Position numbers and translations under genes: made by a program | Shown: one piece after another, positions 55,116-64,000 of the stretch | Position numbering within the stretch: position 1 is the stretch's first letter | How the letters are laid out: every line of letters begins with the position of its first letter | Notes under the pieces: model-generated | What the model saw: the letters and a program-made list of their open reading frames with translations, nothing else | Told to the model about the DNA's origin: nothing | Databases searched by the model: none | Origin: Pseudomonas helvetica | GTDB lineage: Bacteria > Pseudomonadota > Gammaproteobacteria > Pseudomonadales > Pseudomonadaceae | Length of the DNA: 64,000 nt | Assembly: GCF_039908645.1 (NCBI RefSeq) | Contig: NZ_CP150917.1 | Span: 184,501 to 248,500, forward strand | Direction of reading: 5' to 3'

Positions 55116-55996
55116 AAACTGCCAAGTCTTCACTGCTGCTACTCCCATTGTTCGGCCTCGCGCTGTTGGCCGGGTGCAATAAATCCGAAGCGCCTGCCAA
55201 ACCTGCGGCCTCTACCGCCAGCGCGGCACCGGCGGCCAGCTACCTGGAGAAAATCAAGGCGCGGGACAAGCTGATCGTTGGTGTATTCACCGACAAACCG
55301 CCGTTCGGCTTCGTCGATGAAGCCGGACGCTACGTGGGGTTTGACACCGACATCGGCCGTCAATTTGCCAAGGACCTGCTGGGCGACGAGAACAAGGTCG
55401 AGTTCGTCGCGGTCGAGCCGGCGAGCCGGATTCCGTTCCTGCAAAGCGACAAGGTCGATCTGATCCTCGCCAACATGACCGTCACCCCGGAGCGTAAGGA
55501 AGCGGTGGAGTTCACCAACCCGAACCTCAAGGTTGCGGTTCAGGCGCTGGTGCCGCAGGCAAGTTCGGTCAAAAACCTCGATGACCTGGCGACCCGCACC
55601 ACTATCGTGACCACTGGCACCACTGCCGATATATGGCTGACCAAGAACCACCCGGACTGGAAGCTGCTGAAGTTCGAGAAAAATTCCGAGTCCCTGCAAG
55701 CCTTGGCCAATGGTCGCGGCGATGCATATGCGCAAGACAACCTGGTGCTGTTCAGCTGGGCCAAACAGAACCCGGGCTACCGTGTGCTGACCGAAACCCT
55801 CGGTGCCGAGGCACCGATTGCGCCTGCGGTAAAGAAGGGCAACATCGAACTGCGTGACTGGGTCAACGCCGAGCTGGCGAAGCTGGGTGAAGACAAATAC
55901 CTGCTCAAGCTTTACGACCAGTACGTGCGTAAAGAACTGAGCGATGACACCCACCCTGAAAGCGTGATTGTCGAAGGCGGGAAGTGGCAGGGCTGA
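55112..55996 (+). CDS. Amino-acid-binding lipoprotein of the same ABC transporter
   Basis: 294 residues. Lipobox LLAGC near residue 22, an Ala/Pro-rich linker, then the family 3 solute-binding core (LIVGVFTDKPPFGFVDEAGR, later ANMTVTPERKEAVEFTNP). Binds a polar amino acid, plausibly cystine given the sulfur context. Last gene; a REPIN with unusually long arms follows. Confidence 0.9.
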   Translation: MKTAKSSLLLLPLFGLALLAGCNKSEAPAKPAASTASAAPAASYLEKIKARDKLIVGVFTDKPPFGFVDEAGRYVGFDTDIGRQFAKDLLGDENKVEFVAVEPASRIPFLQSDKVDLILANMTVTPERKEAVEFTNPNLKVAVQALVPQASSVKNLDDLATRTTIVTTGTTADIWLTKNHPDWKLLKFEKNSESLQALANGRGDAYAQDNLVLFSWAKQNPGYRVLTETLGAEAPIAPAVKKGNIELRDWVNAELAKLGEDKYLLKLYDQYVRKELSDDTHPESVIVEGGKWQG

Positions 55997-56006
55997 TTGT
56001 TTGAGC

Positions 56007-56144
56007 GTTCCCATGCTCTTGTGGCGAGGGAGCTTGCTCCCGCTCGGATGCGCAGCAGCCGCTTCTGACAAAACGCATTCTTAGGTTTAGGGCCGCTACG
56101 CGCCCCAGCGGGAGCAAGCTCCCTCGCCACAAGAGCATGGGAAC
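56007..56144. repeat. REPIN with 38-bp perfect arms
   Basis: The arms begin gttcccatgctcttgtggcg and extend through gagggagcttgctcccgct, matching perfectly over 38 bp, 12 bp beyond the normal REP unit on each outer side. The spacer is about 60 bp. It sits between convergent genes. Confidence 0.92.
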
Positions 56145-56157
56145 GATCTGTGTAGGC

Positions 56158-57318
56158 TCAGTCCGGCCAGTTCCACGCAGGTTCGTCCAGCATCCCCTGG
56201 CCGACGATCCCCGTCTGGCCGAAATTTTTCTCCAGCACGATGGCGTTGCATTCGGGGGCTTGCTGCAATGCTGCGATCAAGCGGCTGGCGTGGGACACCA
56301 CCCACACCTGGCACTGCTCCGAGGCGCGGATGATCAGTCGCGCCAATGCCGGCAGCAGGTCCGGGTGCAGGCTGGTTTCCGGTTCGTTGAGCACCATCAG
56401 CGTCGGCGGCCTTGGCGTCAGCAGGGCGGCGATCAGCAGCAAGTAACGCAAGGTCCCGTCCGACAGCTCGGCGGCGGATAGCGGTCGCAATAATCCTTCC
56501 TGATAAAACTCGATGGCAAACCGCGCGCCTTGCAGCGGCTGGATGTTCAGCCGGGCGCCGGGGAATGCATCGCTGATCGCCGCGTGCAGCGCCTCGGGAT
56601 CACCGATTTCTATGATGGTTTGCAACGCTGCCGCCAGGTCGCGGCCATCGTGATGCAATACCGGCGTGCGCGTGCCCAGTTGTGGTTGACGAACCGGCGC
56701 CTCGGCGTCGCTGCGAAAGTGATCGTAAAAGCGCCAACGGCGAATGAACTCACGCAGCTGCAATACCTCGGGTGAGGCGTGCAGGCTGCCGACCTGATCG
56801 AACAGGCTGTCGAATGCCGGTGTGTGCTGGGCCAGCACCTCCCAATCGCGCTCGACCCGCGAGCGAATCACCGCCCCTGCACGATTCACCAGCAGACTCG
56901 CCGGGCGGTACAGCGGCCCCGACCAGATGCATTCACGCTTGATTTCCGGGTCCAGGGAAAATTCTGAGCGCGACGGTTCCGGCAGGCCCAGGGCGATTGC
57001 GTAACTGAAATCCTCACCGGCAAAGCCCAGGCGCAAGCGCTTGGGCGACCGGCGCACGCTGGCTTCGACCGCCACCTCACCGTTGCGCATGCGCCGGCTG
57101 ATGTTTTCCGGGCCGGCCCAGAAGGTCGAATCCAGCCCACCCTCGCGCGCCAGTGCGTTGACCACGCCGCCCTGAGCGGTTTCGGCCAACAGCCGCAGAG
57201 CGCGGTAGAGGTTGGACTTGCCGCTGCCATTGGGCCCGGTGATGAGATTCAGGCGCCCGAGCGGGATCACCAATTTATTGATCGAGCGGTAATTGGCCAC
57301 CGCGAGGGTTTTGAGCAT
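56158..57318 (-). CDS. AAA-family ATPase (RecF/OLD-like, single gene)
   Basis: 386 residues from ATG 57318 with AGGAG seven bases upstream; the longer frame to 57486 is not supported. Walker A GPNGSGKS (28-35), an ABC-like SDGTLRYLLLIAALL signature, Walker B VLNEPETSLHPD and a downstream His (VSHASRL) place it among the RecF/SMC-type AAA_15/AAA_21 proteins. No TOPRIM domain and no partner gene of a known defence system is present. Function unknown. Confidence 0.85.
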   Translation of the reverse strand: MLKTLAVANYRSINKLVIPLGRLNLITGPNGSGKSNLYRALRLLAETAQGGVVNALAREGGLDSTFWAGPENISRRMRNGEVAVEASVRRSPKRLRLGFAGEDFSYAIALGLPEPSRSEFSLDPEIKRECIWSGPLYRPASLLVNRAGAVIRSRVERDWEVLAQHTPAFDSLFDQVGSLHASPEVLQLREFIRRWRFYDHFRSDAEAPVRQPQLGTRTPVLHHDGRDLAAALQTIIEIGDPEALHAAISDAFPGARLNIQPLQGARFAIEFYQEGLLRPLSAAELSDGTLRYLLLIAALLTPRPPTLMVLNEPETSLHPDLLPALARLIIRASEQCQVWVVSHASRLIAALQQAPECNAIVLEKNFGQTGIVGQGMLDEPAWNWPD

Positions 57319-57563
57319 CCGCGAGCTCCTGCTGTGTTGCCCGGCAGTGTGCCTTATTGTCGGCAGAACGATGATCCTCAAAAGTGTGCGGTTGTTGCTG
57401 TGCAACGCCGGTCCCGGACGGAAGTTCGTCGTTGGCCTGAGTTTCTTTGCCTTGCTGGCTGCGAGGCCTTCGGCAAGGCGCTGCACCCGCGCATAGACGA
57501 GCTGACGGCCGAGCTGCGCCGGAATTCCTTGTCGACCTGAATGGAGCGCGGGAACGATTATGC

Positions 57564-58193
57564 CTAAGAGGCTTTACGCCAGACACTCGCCAACCAAGGC
57601 TGCTGATCCCGCGGCAGCCCGGCCGGCCGGTAGTAATGCTCCAGCTCGACAAACCCCGCTTCAGTGAGCAGCTTTTGCCACGCCGCCAGATCGTGATACG
57701 CGCCAAAGCGCGGGCCATTCCAGCCTTCGCGGTTATCCCCGCGTGGATTCGAACTGAACAACACACCGCCCGGCTTCAACGTCCCGTGCAACTGTTTCAG
57801 CACCCGAGGCAACTCCTGAACCGGAACATGAAACAGCACCGCGTTGGCGAAGATCCCGTCGAAGCGTTCGGCCGGCAGATCGAGTTTCAAAAAGTCTTGC
57901 TGCCAGACCTCACAGCCGCTGTCCTCGCGGGCCATCTGGGCGAAACGTTCGGAGCCGTCGAGGCCAATGGCAATATGGCCCATGCGGGTGAAGGTTTGCA
58001 GGTCGCGGCCGGGGCCACAGCCGAAATCGAGCAGGGTGAACGGCGCCGAGCCCTGTATGTGCCGCAACAGCGCGTCGATGTTCTGGCTGACATCGTGGTC
58101 GCGTGTGCCTTCACGGAAACTCTCGGCCACCTGATCATAATGGCCCAGAGTGGTCGCGGTGATCTGTTTTAGGTCGTCGGGGGTGTGTTTCAT
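57564..58193 (-). CDS. Class I SAM-dependent methyltransferase
   Basis: 209 residues. Motif I LDFGCGPGRD (55-64), then GLDGSERFAQMARE and FDGIFANAVLFHVP typical of small-molecule methyltransferases (Methyltransf_11/25). Substrate unknown. The gap 57319-57563 between it and the ATPase holds no gene I can support. Confidence 0.87.
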   Translation of the reverse strand: MKHTPDDLKQITATTLGHYDQVAESFREGTRDHDVSQNIDALLRHIQGSAPFTLLDFGCGPGRDLQTFTRMGHIAIGLDGSERFAQMAREDSGCEVWQQDFLKLDLPAERFDGIFANAVLFHVPVQELPRVLKQLHGTLKPGGVLFSSNPRGDNREGWNGPRFGAYHDLAAWQKLLTEAGFVELEHYYRPAGLPRDQQPWLASVWRKAS

Positions 58194-58267
58194 GGCGGCT
58201 GCGCAGGCAAAGGGTGAGTTCGCCGAATATACCCCTTGAAGATGATCGTTCCCATGCCGATGATCGT

Positions 58268-58912
58268 TCAGCGCTTGTTCAATCCTCGAGCCAACCGATC
58301 CCCTCCCAACTGAATCACCGCCACCAGAATCACCAGCAACACAATCACCGTCAGCATGATCTGGCTATCAAAGCGCTGATACCCGTAGCGGTACGCAATG
58401 TCGCCCAGTCCACCAGCACCAATGGCGCCGGCCATGGCCGAGGAGTTGATCATCGTGACCAAAGTAATGGTGAAACCACCGACGATTCCCGGCAGCGCCT
58501 CGGGCAACAACACATGCCAGACGATATGCCAGCGTCGGCAACCCATGGCCTGGGCAGCCTCGATCAGGCCGTGGTCGACCTCGCGCAAGCTGACCTCGGC
58601 GATGCGCGCAAAGAATGGCGTGGCGGCGATGGTCAGCGGCACCACGGCGGCCCAGACACCGTAGGTGGTTCCGACGATCAAGCGGGTGAAGGGGATCAGC
58701 GCGACCATCAGAATCAGGAACGGGATCGAGCGGAACAGGTTGACGAAGGCCCCCAGCGCACGGTTCAGCGCAGGCGCTTCATAGATGCCGCCCTTGGAAC
58801 TGGTGACCAGAATCACCGCCAGCGGAATACCCGCCAACAGCGCGATCAGCGATGACACGCCGACCATCAGAAACGTGTCGATAACGCCCTGCAGCAATCG
58901 ATCAAACCACAT
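58268..58912 (-). CDS. metI: D-/L-methionine ABC transporter permease MetI
   Basis: 214 residues with five membrane helices and the EAA loop [20 protein letters not shown]. Overlaps metN by 11 bp. Third gene of metQ-metN-metI on the minus strand. Confidence 0.93.
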   Translation of the reverse strand: MWFDRLLQGVIDTFLMVGVSSLIALLAGIPLAVILVTSSKGGIYEAPALNRALGAFVNLFRSIPFLILMVALIPFTRLIVGTTYGVWAAVVPLTIAATPFFARIAEVSLREVDHGLIEAAQAMGCRRWHIVWHVLLPEALPGIVGGFTITLVTMINSSAMAGAIGAGGLGDIAYRYGYQRFDSQIMLTVIVLLVILVAVIQLGGDRLARGLNKR

Positions 58913-60026
58913 AACCCAGCACCTCCACCTGTTGTGCCCAGTGACTGGCGCGCTGGTGCAACTCTTCGGCGCCCAAGGACGAACCGGTTACCGCCAATAA
59001 CAATTGCCCTAGGGCGTGCCCCTGAATCCGTTCGACGCCGCCTTGCAGCAAGCGCACGCGACCGCCGAGCGCACTGAACAACGCCGCCAGATCAGGCTCA
59101 TCAGTGCTGTTGCCGGTGAACTGCAAGCGCAGCACTACCGCCGATTCCGACGATTGCGCTTGCGCCTGCAAGCGGCTTTGCAGTTCTTCCGGCAAGCCAT
59201 GTTGCAGAGGCGCCAGCAGGGTTTTGCTGACCTCGTGCTGCGGGTTGCCAAACACTTCCCAGACCGGTCCTTGCTCGACAATCCGCCCGTGTTCGAGCAC
59301 CACCACCCGATCACAAATGTCGCGGATTACCGCCATTTCGTGGGTGATCAGAATGATCGTCAGCCCGAGACGCTGATTGATCTCGCGCAACAGGCCGAGG
59401 ATCGATTGCGTGGTTTCCGGGTCGAGGGCCGAGGTGGCCTCATCGCAAAGCAGAATCTCCGGGTCGTGCACCAGCGCCCGGGCGATGCCGACACGCTGTT
59501 TTTGCCCACCCGAGAGCTGCGCCGGATAGGCCTGGTGTTTGCATTGCAGACCGACCAGTTCCAGCAGTTCACGGACCTTCTGTTCACGCTCGGCTTTCGG
59601 CACGCCGGCGACCTTGAGCGGCAGCTCGACGTTCTGCCACACGGTTTTCGCCGACATCAGGTTGAAGTGCTGGAAGATCATGCCGATCCGCCGCCGCAGC
59701 GCCACCAGACGGTCTTCATCGAACTCGCCGATGTCCACCTGATCGATCAGCACCCGACCGGTGCTCGGTTGTTCGAGGCGGTTGATGGTGCGGATCAGCG
59801 AGGACTTGCCGGCACCGCTGCGGCCGATGATGCCGAACACTTCACCGCGCTGGATCGCCAGGTCAATGCCGTGCAGCGCAGCGACCGGGCCTTGTTGGCC
59901 GTTGTAGGTTTTGCCCACGCTGATAAAGCGCACATGGGCACGGTTGAACTCAGGGTGCAGCTCGGTCTGTTCTGCACTGCTGGACGGCGGGATTTGCAGT
60001 CTAAGTTGGGCATTGGCGGCATTCAT
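58902..60026 (-). CDS. metN: Methionine ABC transporter ATP-binding protein MetN
   Basis: 374 residues. Walker A GRSGAGKS (68-75), signature LSGGQKQR, Walker [14 protein letters not shown], His switch THEMAV; a C-terminal NIL domain (about 290-374) that senses methionine in this family. A 30-residue N-terminal extension (to about HVRF) is longer than in E. coli MetN; the start could be internal, but no better start is seen. Two bases separate it from metQ. Confidence 0.92.
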   Translation of the reverse strand: MNAANAQLRLQIPPSSSAEQTELHPEFNRAHVRFISVGKTYNGQQGPVAALHGIDLAIQRGEVFGIIGRSGAGKSSLIRTINRLEQPSTGRVLIDQVDIGEFDEDRLVALRRRIGMIFQHFNLMSAKTVWQNVELPLKVAGVPKAEREQKVRELLELVGLQCKHQAYPAQLSGGQKQRVGIARALVHDPEILLCDEATSALDPETTQSILGLLREINQRLGLTIILITHEMAVIRDICDRVVVLEHGRIVEQGPVWEVFGNPQHEVSKTLLAPLQHGLPEELQSRLQAQAQSSESAVVLRLQFTGNSTDEPDLAALFSALGGRVRLLQGGVERIQGHALGQLLLAVTGSSLGAEELHQRASHWAQQVEVLGYVV

Positions 60027-60028
60027 GG

Positions 60029-60838
60029 TCAGCCTTCCCAGCCAGCTTGGTAGAGCTTGCCGTGGGCTTTATCCAGCGCGGCGCGAACCACCGGCGAATG
60101 CTGGTAGATGTCGACGAACTTGATCAGGCGCGGGTCGGTTTTGCTTTTTGGCTGGATCACGAACTGGATCACGTATTCCTTGTGATCGAGGCCGTCGAAC
60201 AGCAGCGCCGAGCCGGCATCGAAGGTCTTGGCCAGACGAATGTAGGCCGGGTAGCCCTGCACCAGATCGGCGTCGTCATACGCGCGCACCAGTTGCACGG
60301 CTTCAACCTGAAGGATTTTCAGCTTTTTCGGATTGGCGACGATGTCGTCTTCGGTCGCCTTGTAGCCCACACCCGGTTTGAGGCTGATCAACCCGGCCTT
60401 GGCCAGCAGTTGCAAGCCGCGACCGCTGTTGATCGGGTCGTTGGCGATGGCCACGCTAGCGCCCTCGGGAAGCTCGTCGAAGCTTTTGTATTTCTTCGAG
60501 TACAGGCCGACGTTGTTGATGATGCCCGGCGCAAACGGCACCAGATCAAACCCGGCAGCGGCCTTGGCGTTTTCCAGAAACGGAATGTGCTGGAAGTAGT
60601 TCACATCGATGTCGCCCGAGGCCAGGCTGACGTTCGGTGCAATCCAGTCGCTGAACTCCACCAGCTCGACCTTCAGGCCTTGTTTACCGGCCTCTTCGAC
60701 CGCTGCTTCCAATGGGATGGCGAAGGCTGCGGTGGTGCCGATTTTCAGCGGTGTGTCGGTGGCGAAAGTCATGGAGCTGAAGAGGCCGAGGGCCAGGGCC
60801 AGTGCTTTGACTGGGAGGGTGAACAAGTTGTTTTTCAT
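60029..60838 (-). CDS. metQ: Methionine-binding protein MetQ
   Basis: 269 residues with a cleavable signal peptide (ending TFA) and no lipobox Cys; [20 protein letters not shown] then follows. The NlpA core ([20 protein letters not shown]) is clear. First gene of the metQNI transporter unit. The LLM monooxygenase and sfnB genes lie just upstream on the same strand beyond a REPIN. Confidence 0.92.
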   Translation of the reverse strand: MKNNLFTLPVKALALALGLFSSMTFATDTPLKIGTTAAFAIPLEAAVEEAGKQGLKVELVEFSDWIAPNVSLASGDIDVNYFQHIPFLENAKAAAGFDLVPFAPGIINNVGLYSKKYKSFDELPEGASVAIANDPINSGRGLQLLAKAGLISLKPGVGYKATEDDIVANPKKLKILQVEAVQLVRAYDDADLVQGYPAYIRLAKTFDAGSALLFDGLDHKEYVIQFVIQPKSKTDPRLIKFVDIYQHSPVVRAALDKAHGKLYQAGWEG

Positions 60839-60879
60839 GGTGGGTTTCCAGTCAATTATTGAATGTGTGACTCATATTT

Positions 60880-61013
60880 GTGGCGAGGGAGCTTGCTCCC
60901 GCTGGGCCGCGCAGCGGTCCCAAAACCATTCAATGAGGCGTGCCTGTTAAAACTCGGCAGGAGGTTGCGCGACTGCTGCGCAGTCGAGCGGGAGCAAGCT
61001 CCCTCGCCACAAC
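60880..61013. repeat. REPIN
   Basis: ttgtggcgagggagcttgct and agcaagctccctcgccacaa flank about 90 bp between the monooxygenase and metQ genes; it could uncouple the two transcripts. Confidence 0.9.
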
Positions 61014-61015
61014 GG

Positions 61016-62383
61016 TTAGTGTCGGTAGGTGGATCCTGTGTGTTGCTCGGGCAAATGCGCCTCTGCGTGAAACAGCTTTTCGCGCAAGGTGCCTTCGTCA
61101 TAAGCGGTCTTGTACGACCCGCGGCGTTGCAACTCGGGAATCACCAGGTCGATGAAATCGACGTAGCTTTCCGGGGTGACGATGCGGGTCAGGTTGAAGC
61201 CGTCCAGACCGGTTTCCGCGATCCAGGATTCCAGCTCATCGGCGACCTGTTCAGGCGAGCCGACCACGGTGATGTAGCGGCCGCCCAAGGCGTGTTGCTC
61301 CAGCAACTTGCGTCGGGTCCAGTCGTTGTTTTGCAGGTTTTTGGTGGCGGACTGGATGGCGTTGCTTTTCACGTACTGGATCGGTTCATCGAGTTCGTAT
61401 TCGGAAAAGTCGATCCCGGTGGACGCCGAGAAATGCGCCACCCCGGCTTCGGCGCTGGCGTAGCTCAGGTATTCAGCGTGCTTGGCCCAGGCCAGCTCCT
61501 CGGTTGCACCGACGATTACGTTCAGCCCCATGAAGACCTTGATGTCCTCGGGGTTGCGCCCGGCAGCGGTGGCGCTGGCGCGGACCTTGTCCACCTGAAC
61601 CTTGGTCGTGGCCTTGTTCTGGCCGCTGATGAACACGCACTCGGCGTGTTGCCCGGCGAACACCAGGCCGCGATCCGAACTGCCGGCCTGAAACAGCACC
61701 GGCGTGCGCTGCGGCGAGGGTTCGCAGAGGTGATAACCCTCGACCTGATAGAACTCGCCGTGGTGCTCGACCTTGTGCACTTTGCTCGGTTGGGCGTAGA
61801 CCCGCTGCTCGCGGTCGTTGATCACCGCATCGCTTTCCCAACTGCCTTCCCAGAGTTTATACAGCACCTCAAGGTACTCATCGGCCTGGTCGTAACGTCG
61901 GTCATGTTCGATCTGTTCGTTCAGGCCCATGGCCTTGGCGGCGCTGTCGAGATAGCCGGTGACGATGTTCCAGCCGACCCGGCCACGGCTCAGGTGATCG
62001 AGGGTCGACAGGCGCCGGGCGAACAGGTACGGCGGCTCATACGTCAGGTTGGCGGTCAGGCCAAAGCCGAGGTTCCTGGTCACCGCGGCCATGGCCGACA
62101 CCAGCAGCAGCGGGTCGTTGACCGGCAACTGGATCGACTCCTTGAGCGGCACATCGACCGAGTGCTGATAGACGTCATACACCCCGACGATGTCGGCGAT
62201 GAACAGCCCGTCGAACAAGCCCCGCTCCAGCAACTGCGCGAGTTCGGTCCAGTACTCGACCGTCTTGTACTGGGTCGAGTTGTCCCGTGGATGAGTCCAC
62301 AGGCCGTGGTTGATGTGCCCGATGCAGTTCATGTTGAAGGCATTGAGCAGGATCTTTTTTTTCTTTGTCAGAGGCGAGGGCAT
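61016..62383 (-). CDS. NtaA/DszA-family FMN-dependent monooxygenase
   Basis: 455 residues from ATG 62383 (a TTG at 62386 is rejected). Start KILLNAFNMNCIGHINHGLW and the core VGWNIVTGYLDSAAKAMG match the NtaA/SnaA/DszA class of bacterial luciferase-like enzymes that use FMNH2 from a separate reductase to oxidise sulfur or amine compounds. Its ATG overlaps the sfnB stop by one base (TGATG), so the two are coupled. By context it opens an organosulfur compound to release sulfite. Confidence 0.9.
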   Translation of the reverse strand: MPSPLTKKKKILLNAFNMNCIGHINHGLWTHPRDNSTQYKTVEYWTELAQLLERGLFDGLFIADIVGVYDVYQHSVDVPLKESIQLPVNDPLLLVSAMAAVTRNLGFGLTANLTYEPPYLFARRLSTLDHLSRGRVGWNIVTGYLDSAAKAMGLNEQIEHDRRYDQADEYLEVLYKLWEGSWESDAVINDREQRVYAQPSKVHKVEHHGEFYQVEGYHLCEPSPQRTPVLFQAGSSDRGLVFAGQHAECVFISGQNKATTKVQVDKVRASATAAGRNPEDIKVFMGLNVIVGATEELAWAKHAEYLSYASAEAGVAHFSASTGIDFSEYELDEPIQYVKSNAIQSATKNLQNNDWTRRKLLEQHALGGRYITVVGSPEQVADELESWIAETGLDGFNLTRIVTPESYVDFIDLVIPELQRRGSYKTAYDEGTLREKLFHAEAHLPEQHTGSTYRH

Positions 62384-63576
62384 CAAATAGTCCCTCGCAG
62401 TGGCGGGTTTTCATCGTTGAGGTAGTAGTTGCCAATTGCGTGGTACTTCCAGCGCACCGGGTCGTGCAGGGTGTGCACGCGGGCGTTGCGCCAGTGACGA
62501 TCCAACCCGTGCTCGGCGAGGGTGGCCTGGCTGCCGGACAGTTCGAACAGCGTGCTGCCGGCCGCCAGGGAGATTTCCGTGCTGATGGCGCGCGCTTCGG
62601 CCACGGCAATCGAGGCCGCCGCGATCGTTTCGGCGTTGGTGTCGGCCTGGGCGCGGTCGAGGAATTCTCCTGCACGCTCCAGCAGTGCTTCCGTCGCGTG
62701 CAGGCGAATGCTCAGGTGGCCAAAGCTTTTGATCGTCAGCGGGTCTTCGGTGGCGTTGTCATTGCCGGAGTCGATCCACGGGCGGGTTTTGCTTCGCACG
62801 AAATGCAGCGCGTCTTCATAGGCTGCGCGAGCAATGCCGGTGTCGATGGCCGCATGAAGAATCTGCGCCAGCGGGCCGACCGGGGTCGGACGTTCGAAGG
62901 CGCTTTGAAACGGGATCACGTCGTCTGCCGAGACGTAGACGTCTTCGAACACCACCGAGCCGCTGCCGGTGGTGCGCTGGCCGAAGCCGCTCCAGTCATC
63001 GATGACCGTCAGGCCCTGGCTGTCACGCGGGACGAAGGCCAGTTGCTGGACGCCGTTTTCATCGACCACCGTGGTCGGAATCCGTTGTGCGTAGATCGCC
63101 CCGGTGGAGTAGAACTTGCGGCCGTTGATGCGAAAACCGTTGCCATCGGGAGTCAGGCTGGTGACCCGGTGGAGAGCGGTTTTGGTCCCGAGTTCGGCCA
63201 GTGCATTGCCGAAGCGCTGACCGGCGAGGACTTCGGCGTACAGGCGTTTTTTCTGCTCGGATGTACCGTTTACGCGCAGCACTTCGAGGGCATAAAAGTG
63301 GTTCTGCGGGATCTGCCCCAGCGAACCGTCGGCCTGGGCGATCAGTGCGATGACTTTGGCCAGGGTGACGTTGGAAACCCCCGCACCGCCGTATTCCCTG
63401 GGCACGCTGATGCCCCACAGGCCGGAGCGCGAAAAGACTTCCAGTTCGGGGTAGGGCAGGCGTCGCTCACGGTCGCGCAGGGCGCTGTCGCGTTTGAAGT
63501 CTTCGGCCAGATCGCTGGCGACGACAAGGGCTTGCTCATCGCTGGTGATGACCGCGACGGGGTGAGAAAGAGTCAT
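62383..63576 (-). CDS. sfnB: SfnB-family sulfur acquisition oxidoreductase
   Basis: 397 residues from ATG 63576, GGAG six bases upstream. Acyl-CoA dehydrogenase-fold flavoprotein of the DszC/SfnB group: GISVPREYGGAGVSNVTLAK, GNALAELGTKTALHRVTSL, FYSTGAIYAQRIP and the C-terminal LDRHWRNARVHTLHDPVRWK. Expected to oxygenate a sulfur compound before the monooxygenase. Coupled to the downstream gene. Confidence 0.92.
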   Translation of the reverse strand: MTLSHPVAVITSDEQALVVASDLAEDFKRDSALRDRERRLPYPELEVFSRSGLWGISVPREYGGAGVSNVTLAKVIALIAQADGSLGQIPQNHFYALEVLRVNGTSEQKKRLYAEVLAGQRFGNALAELGTKTALHRVTSLTPDGNGFRINGRKFYSTGAIYAQRIPTTVVDENGVQQLAFVPRDSQGLTVIDDWSGFGQRTTGSGSVVFEDVYVSADDVIPFQSAFERPTPVGPLAQILHAAIDTGIARAAYEDALHFVRSKTRPWIDSGNDNATEDPLTIKSFGHLSIRLHATEALLERAGEFLDRAQADTNAETIAAASIAVAEARAISTEISLAAGSTLFELSGSQATLAEHGLDRHWRNARVHTLHDPVRWKYHAIGNYYLNDENPPLRGTI

Positions 63577-63615
63577 GTGTTTCTCCAGAGATCTGGTCAA
63601 AAGTGTTCTGGTCGT

Positions 63616-64000
63616 TCAGATCCAGGAATGCCGTGCGGGTAAAGTGCCGTTCAGGTGATAAGTGCCCACGGCGTGGTACTTCCAGCGCACCGGATCGTGC
63701 AGGGTGTGCACGCGGGCGTTGCGCCAGTGGCGATCGAGGTTGAACTCGGCGAGGGTGGCGCGGCTGCCGGCCAGCTCGAAGAGCTTTTCGCTGGCCAGCA
63801 GCGAGATTTCGGTGGTCAGCACCTTGGCCTCGGCGACGGCAATCGAGGCACGGGCTGCGGACTCGGCGGTGACCGGCGCGGCGCTGACTTGATCGAGCAC
63901 GTTCCCGGCTTTGCGCAGTAGCGCTTCGGCAGCGTGCAGTTCGATTTTCAGTTTGCCGATGTCGGCAATCACGTAGAGGTCATCGCTGGCGCGTTCGACG
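63616..64000 (-). CDS. Second SfnB-family oxidoreductase, C-terminal part (cut by the window edge)
   Basis: At least 127 residues; the frame is open through the right edge (upstream residues read VERASDDLYV, then IADIGKLKIELHAAEALLRK). The C-terminal RHWRNARVHTLHDPVRWKYHA is nearly identical, also in DNA, to the same region of the adjacent sfnB. A tandem paralogue 39 bp upstream of it on the same strand. The first in-frame Met seen is not the start. Confidence 0.9.
   Translation of the reverse strand, partial: VERASDDLYVIADIGKLKIELHAAEALLRKAGNVLDQVSAAPVTAESAARASIAVAEAKVLTTEISLLASEKLFELAGSRATLAEFNLDRHWRNARVHTLHDPVRWKYHAVGTYHLNGTLPARHSWI

Noticed and set aside
56158..58193. ATPase plus methyltransferase as a defence system
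   Set aside because: They are 245 bp apart, the methyltransferase looks like a small-molecule enzyme, and no nuclease or DNA-recognition partner is present.
61016..62383. Assignment of the LLM monooxygenase as alkanesulfonate monooxygenase SsuD
   Set aside because: Length (455) and core motifs fit the NtaA/DszA class, and no ssuE or ssuABC lies nearby.

Overview
The window reads as chromosomal DNA of a Pseudomonas of the fluorescens group. Support: a high-GC sequence packed with REP/REPIN palindromes of the kind common in P. fluorescens; a recognisable desA - GGDEF/EAL - oscA - sbp - cysTWA block that, as I recall, is collinear with PA0286-PA0280 of P. aeruginosa; a gabD-gabT pair; a pgaABCD operon; and a metQNI/sfnB sulfur-scavenging cluster. 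Apart from one eroded island scar at a tRNA-Arg gene, it looks like core chromosome with lineage-specific surface genes.

Layout. 1-9679: the 3' end of a giant Ig-like repeat protein (17 units of exactly 306 bp, arranged as five A-B-C triplets plus two divergent terminal units), followed by a TolC-type outer-membrane lipoprotein and three overlapping enzyme genes: a stand-alone APS kinase (cysC), an Asp/Asn beta-hydroxylase-like dioxygenase with a C-terminal Nif11-like domain, and a sulfotransferase. Together they suggest an export and hydroxylation/sulfation cassette for the repeat protein, the most interesting hypothesis in the window. 9788-18701: slipin/NfeD pair, YbaK-type deacylase, small conserved genes, and a MarR-controlled efflux operon (FUSC - DUF1656 - HlyD - NodT-type outer-membrane factor). 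19000-27487: a YdgA-type protein and pgaABCD for poly-N-acetylglucosamine. 27488-31582: a lytic-transglycosylase-like lipoprotein, a 12-bp tandem repeat, a fatty-acid-hydroxylase-family enzyme with a divergent AraC regulator, and tRNA-Arg(CCG) followed by a broken integrase N-terminus and two orphan genes.

31932-40791: gabD, gabT, an HDOD response regulator, a PAS-GGDEF diguanylate cyclase, desA and a PAS-GGDEF-EAL protein. 41110-45150: the oscA-sbp-cysTWA sulfate uptake locus. 45232-49308: an Mpo1-like protein, a Crp/Fnr regulator, a receiver-only response regulator, and an AraC regulator divergent from a second desaturase. 49767-64000: a sulfur-scavenging region with an RBBP9-like hydrolase, an atypical sigma-54-type AAA+ regulator, an orphan MetQ, a four-gene polar amino-acid (cystine-type) ABC transporter, metQ-metN-metI, an FMN-dependent monooxygenase and two tandem sfnB genes, the second cut by the window edge.

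Sulfur is a recurring theme: sulfate import, methionine and cystine-type uptake, organosulfur oxidation, and at the other end PAPS synthesis with a sulfotransferase. A second theme is the surface and c-di-GMP: the adhesin-like protein, PNAG synthesis and two GGDEF proteins. Thirteen REP/REPIN elements sit almost exclusively at gene 3' ends; one supplies the last 14 codons of the sulfotransferase. All calls rest on reading the sequence and on recalled family knowledge; no database search was run.
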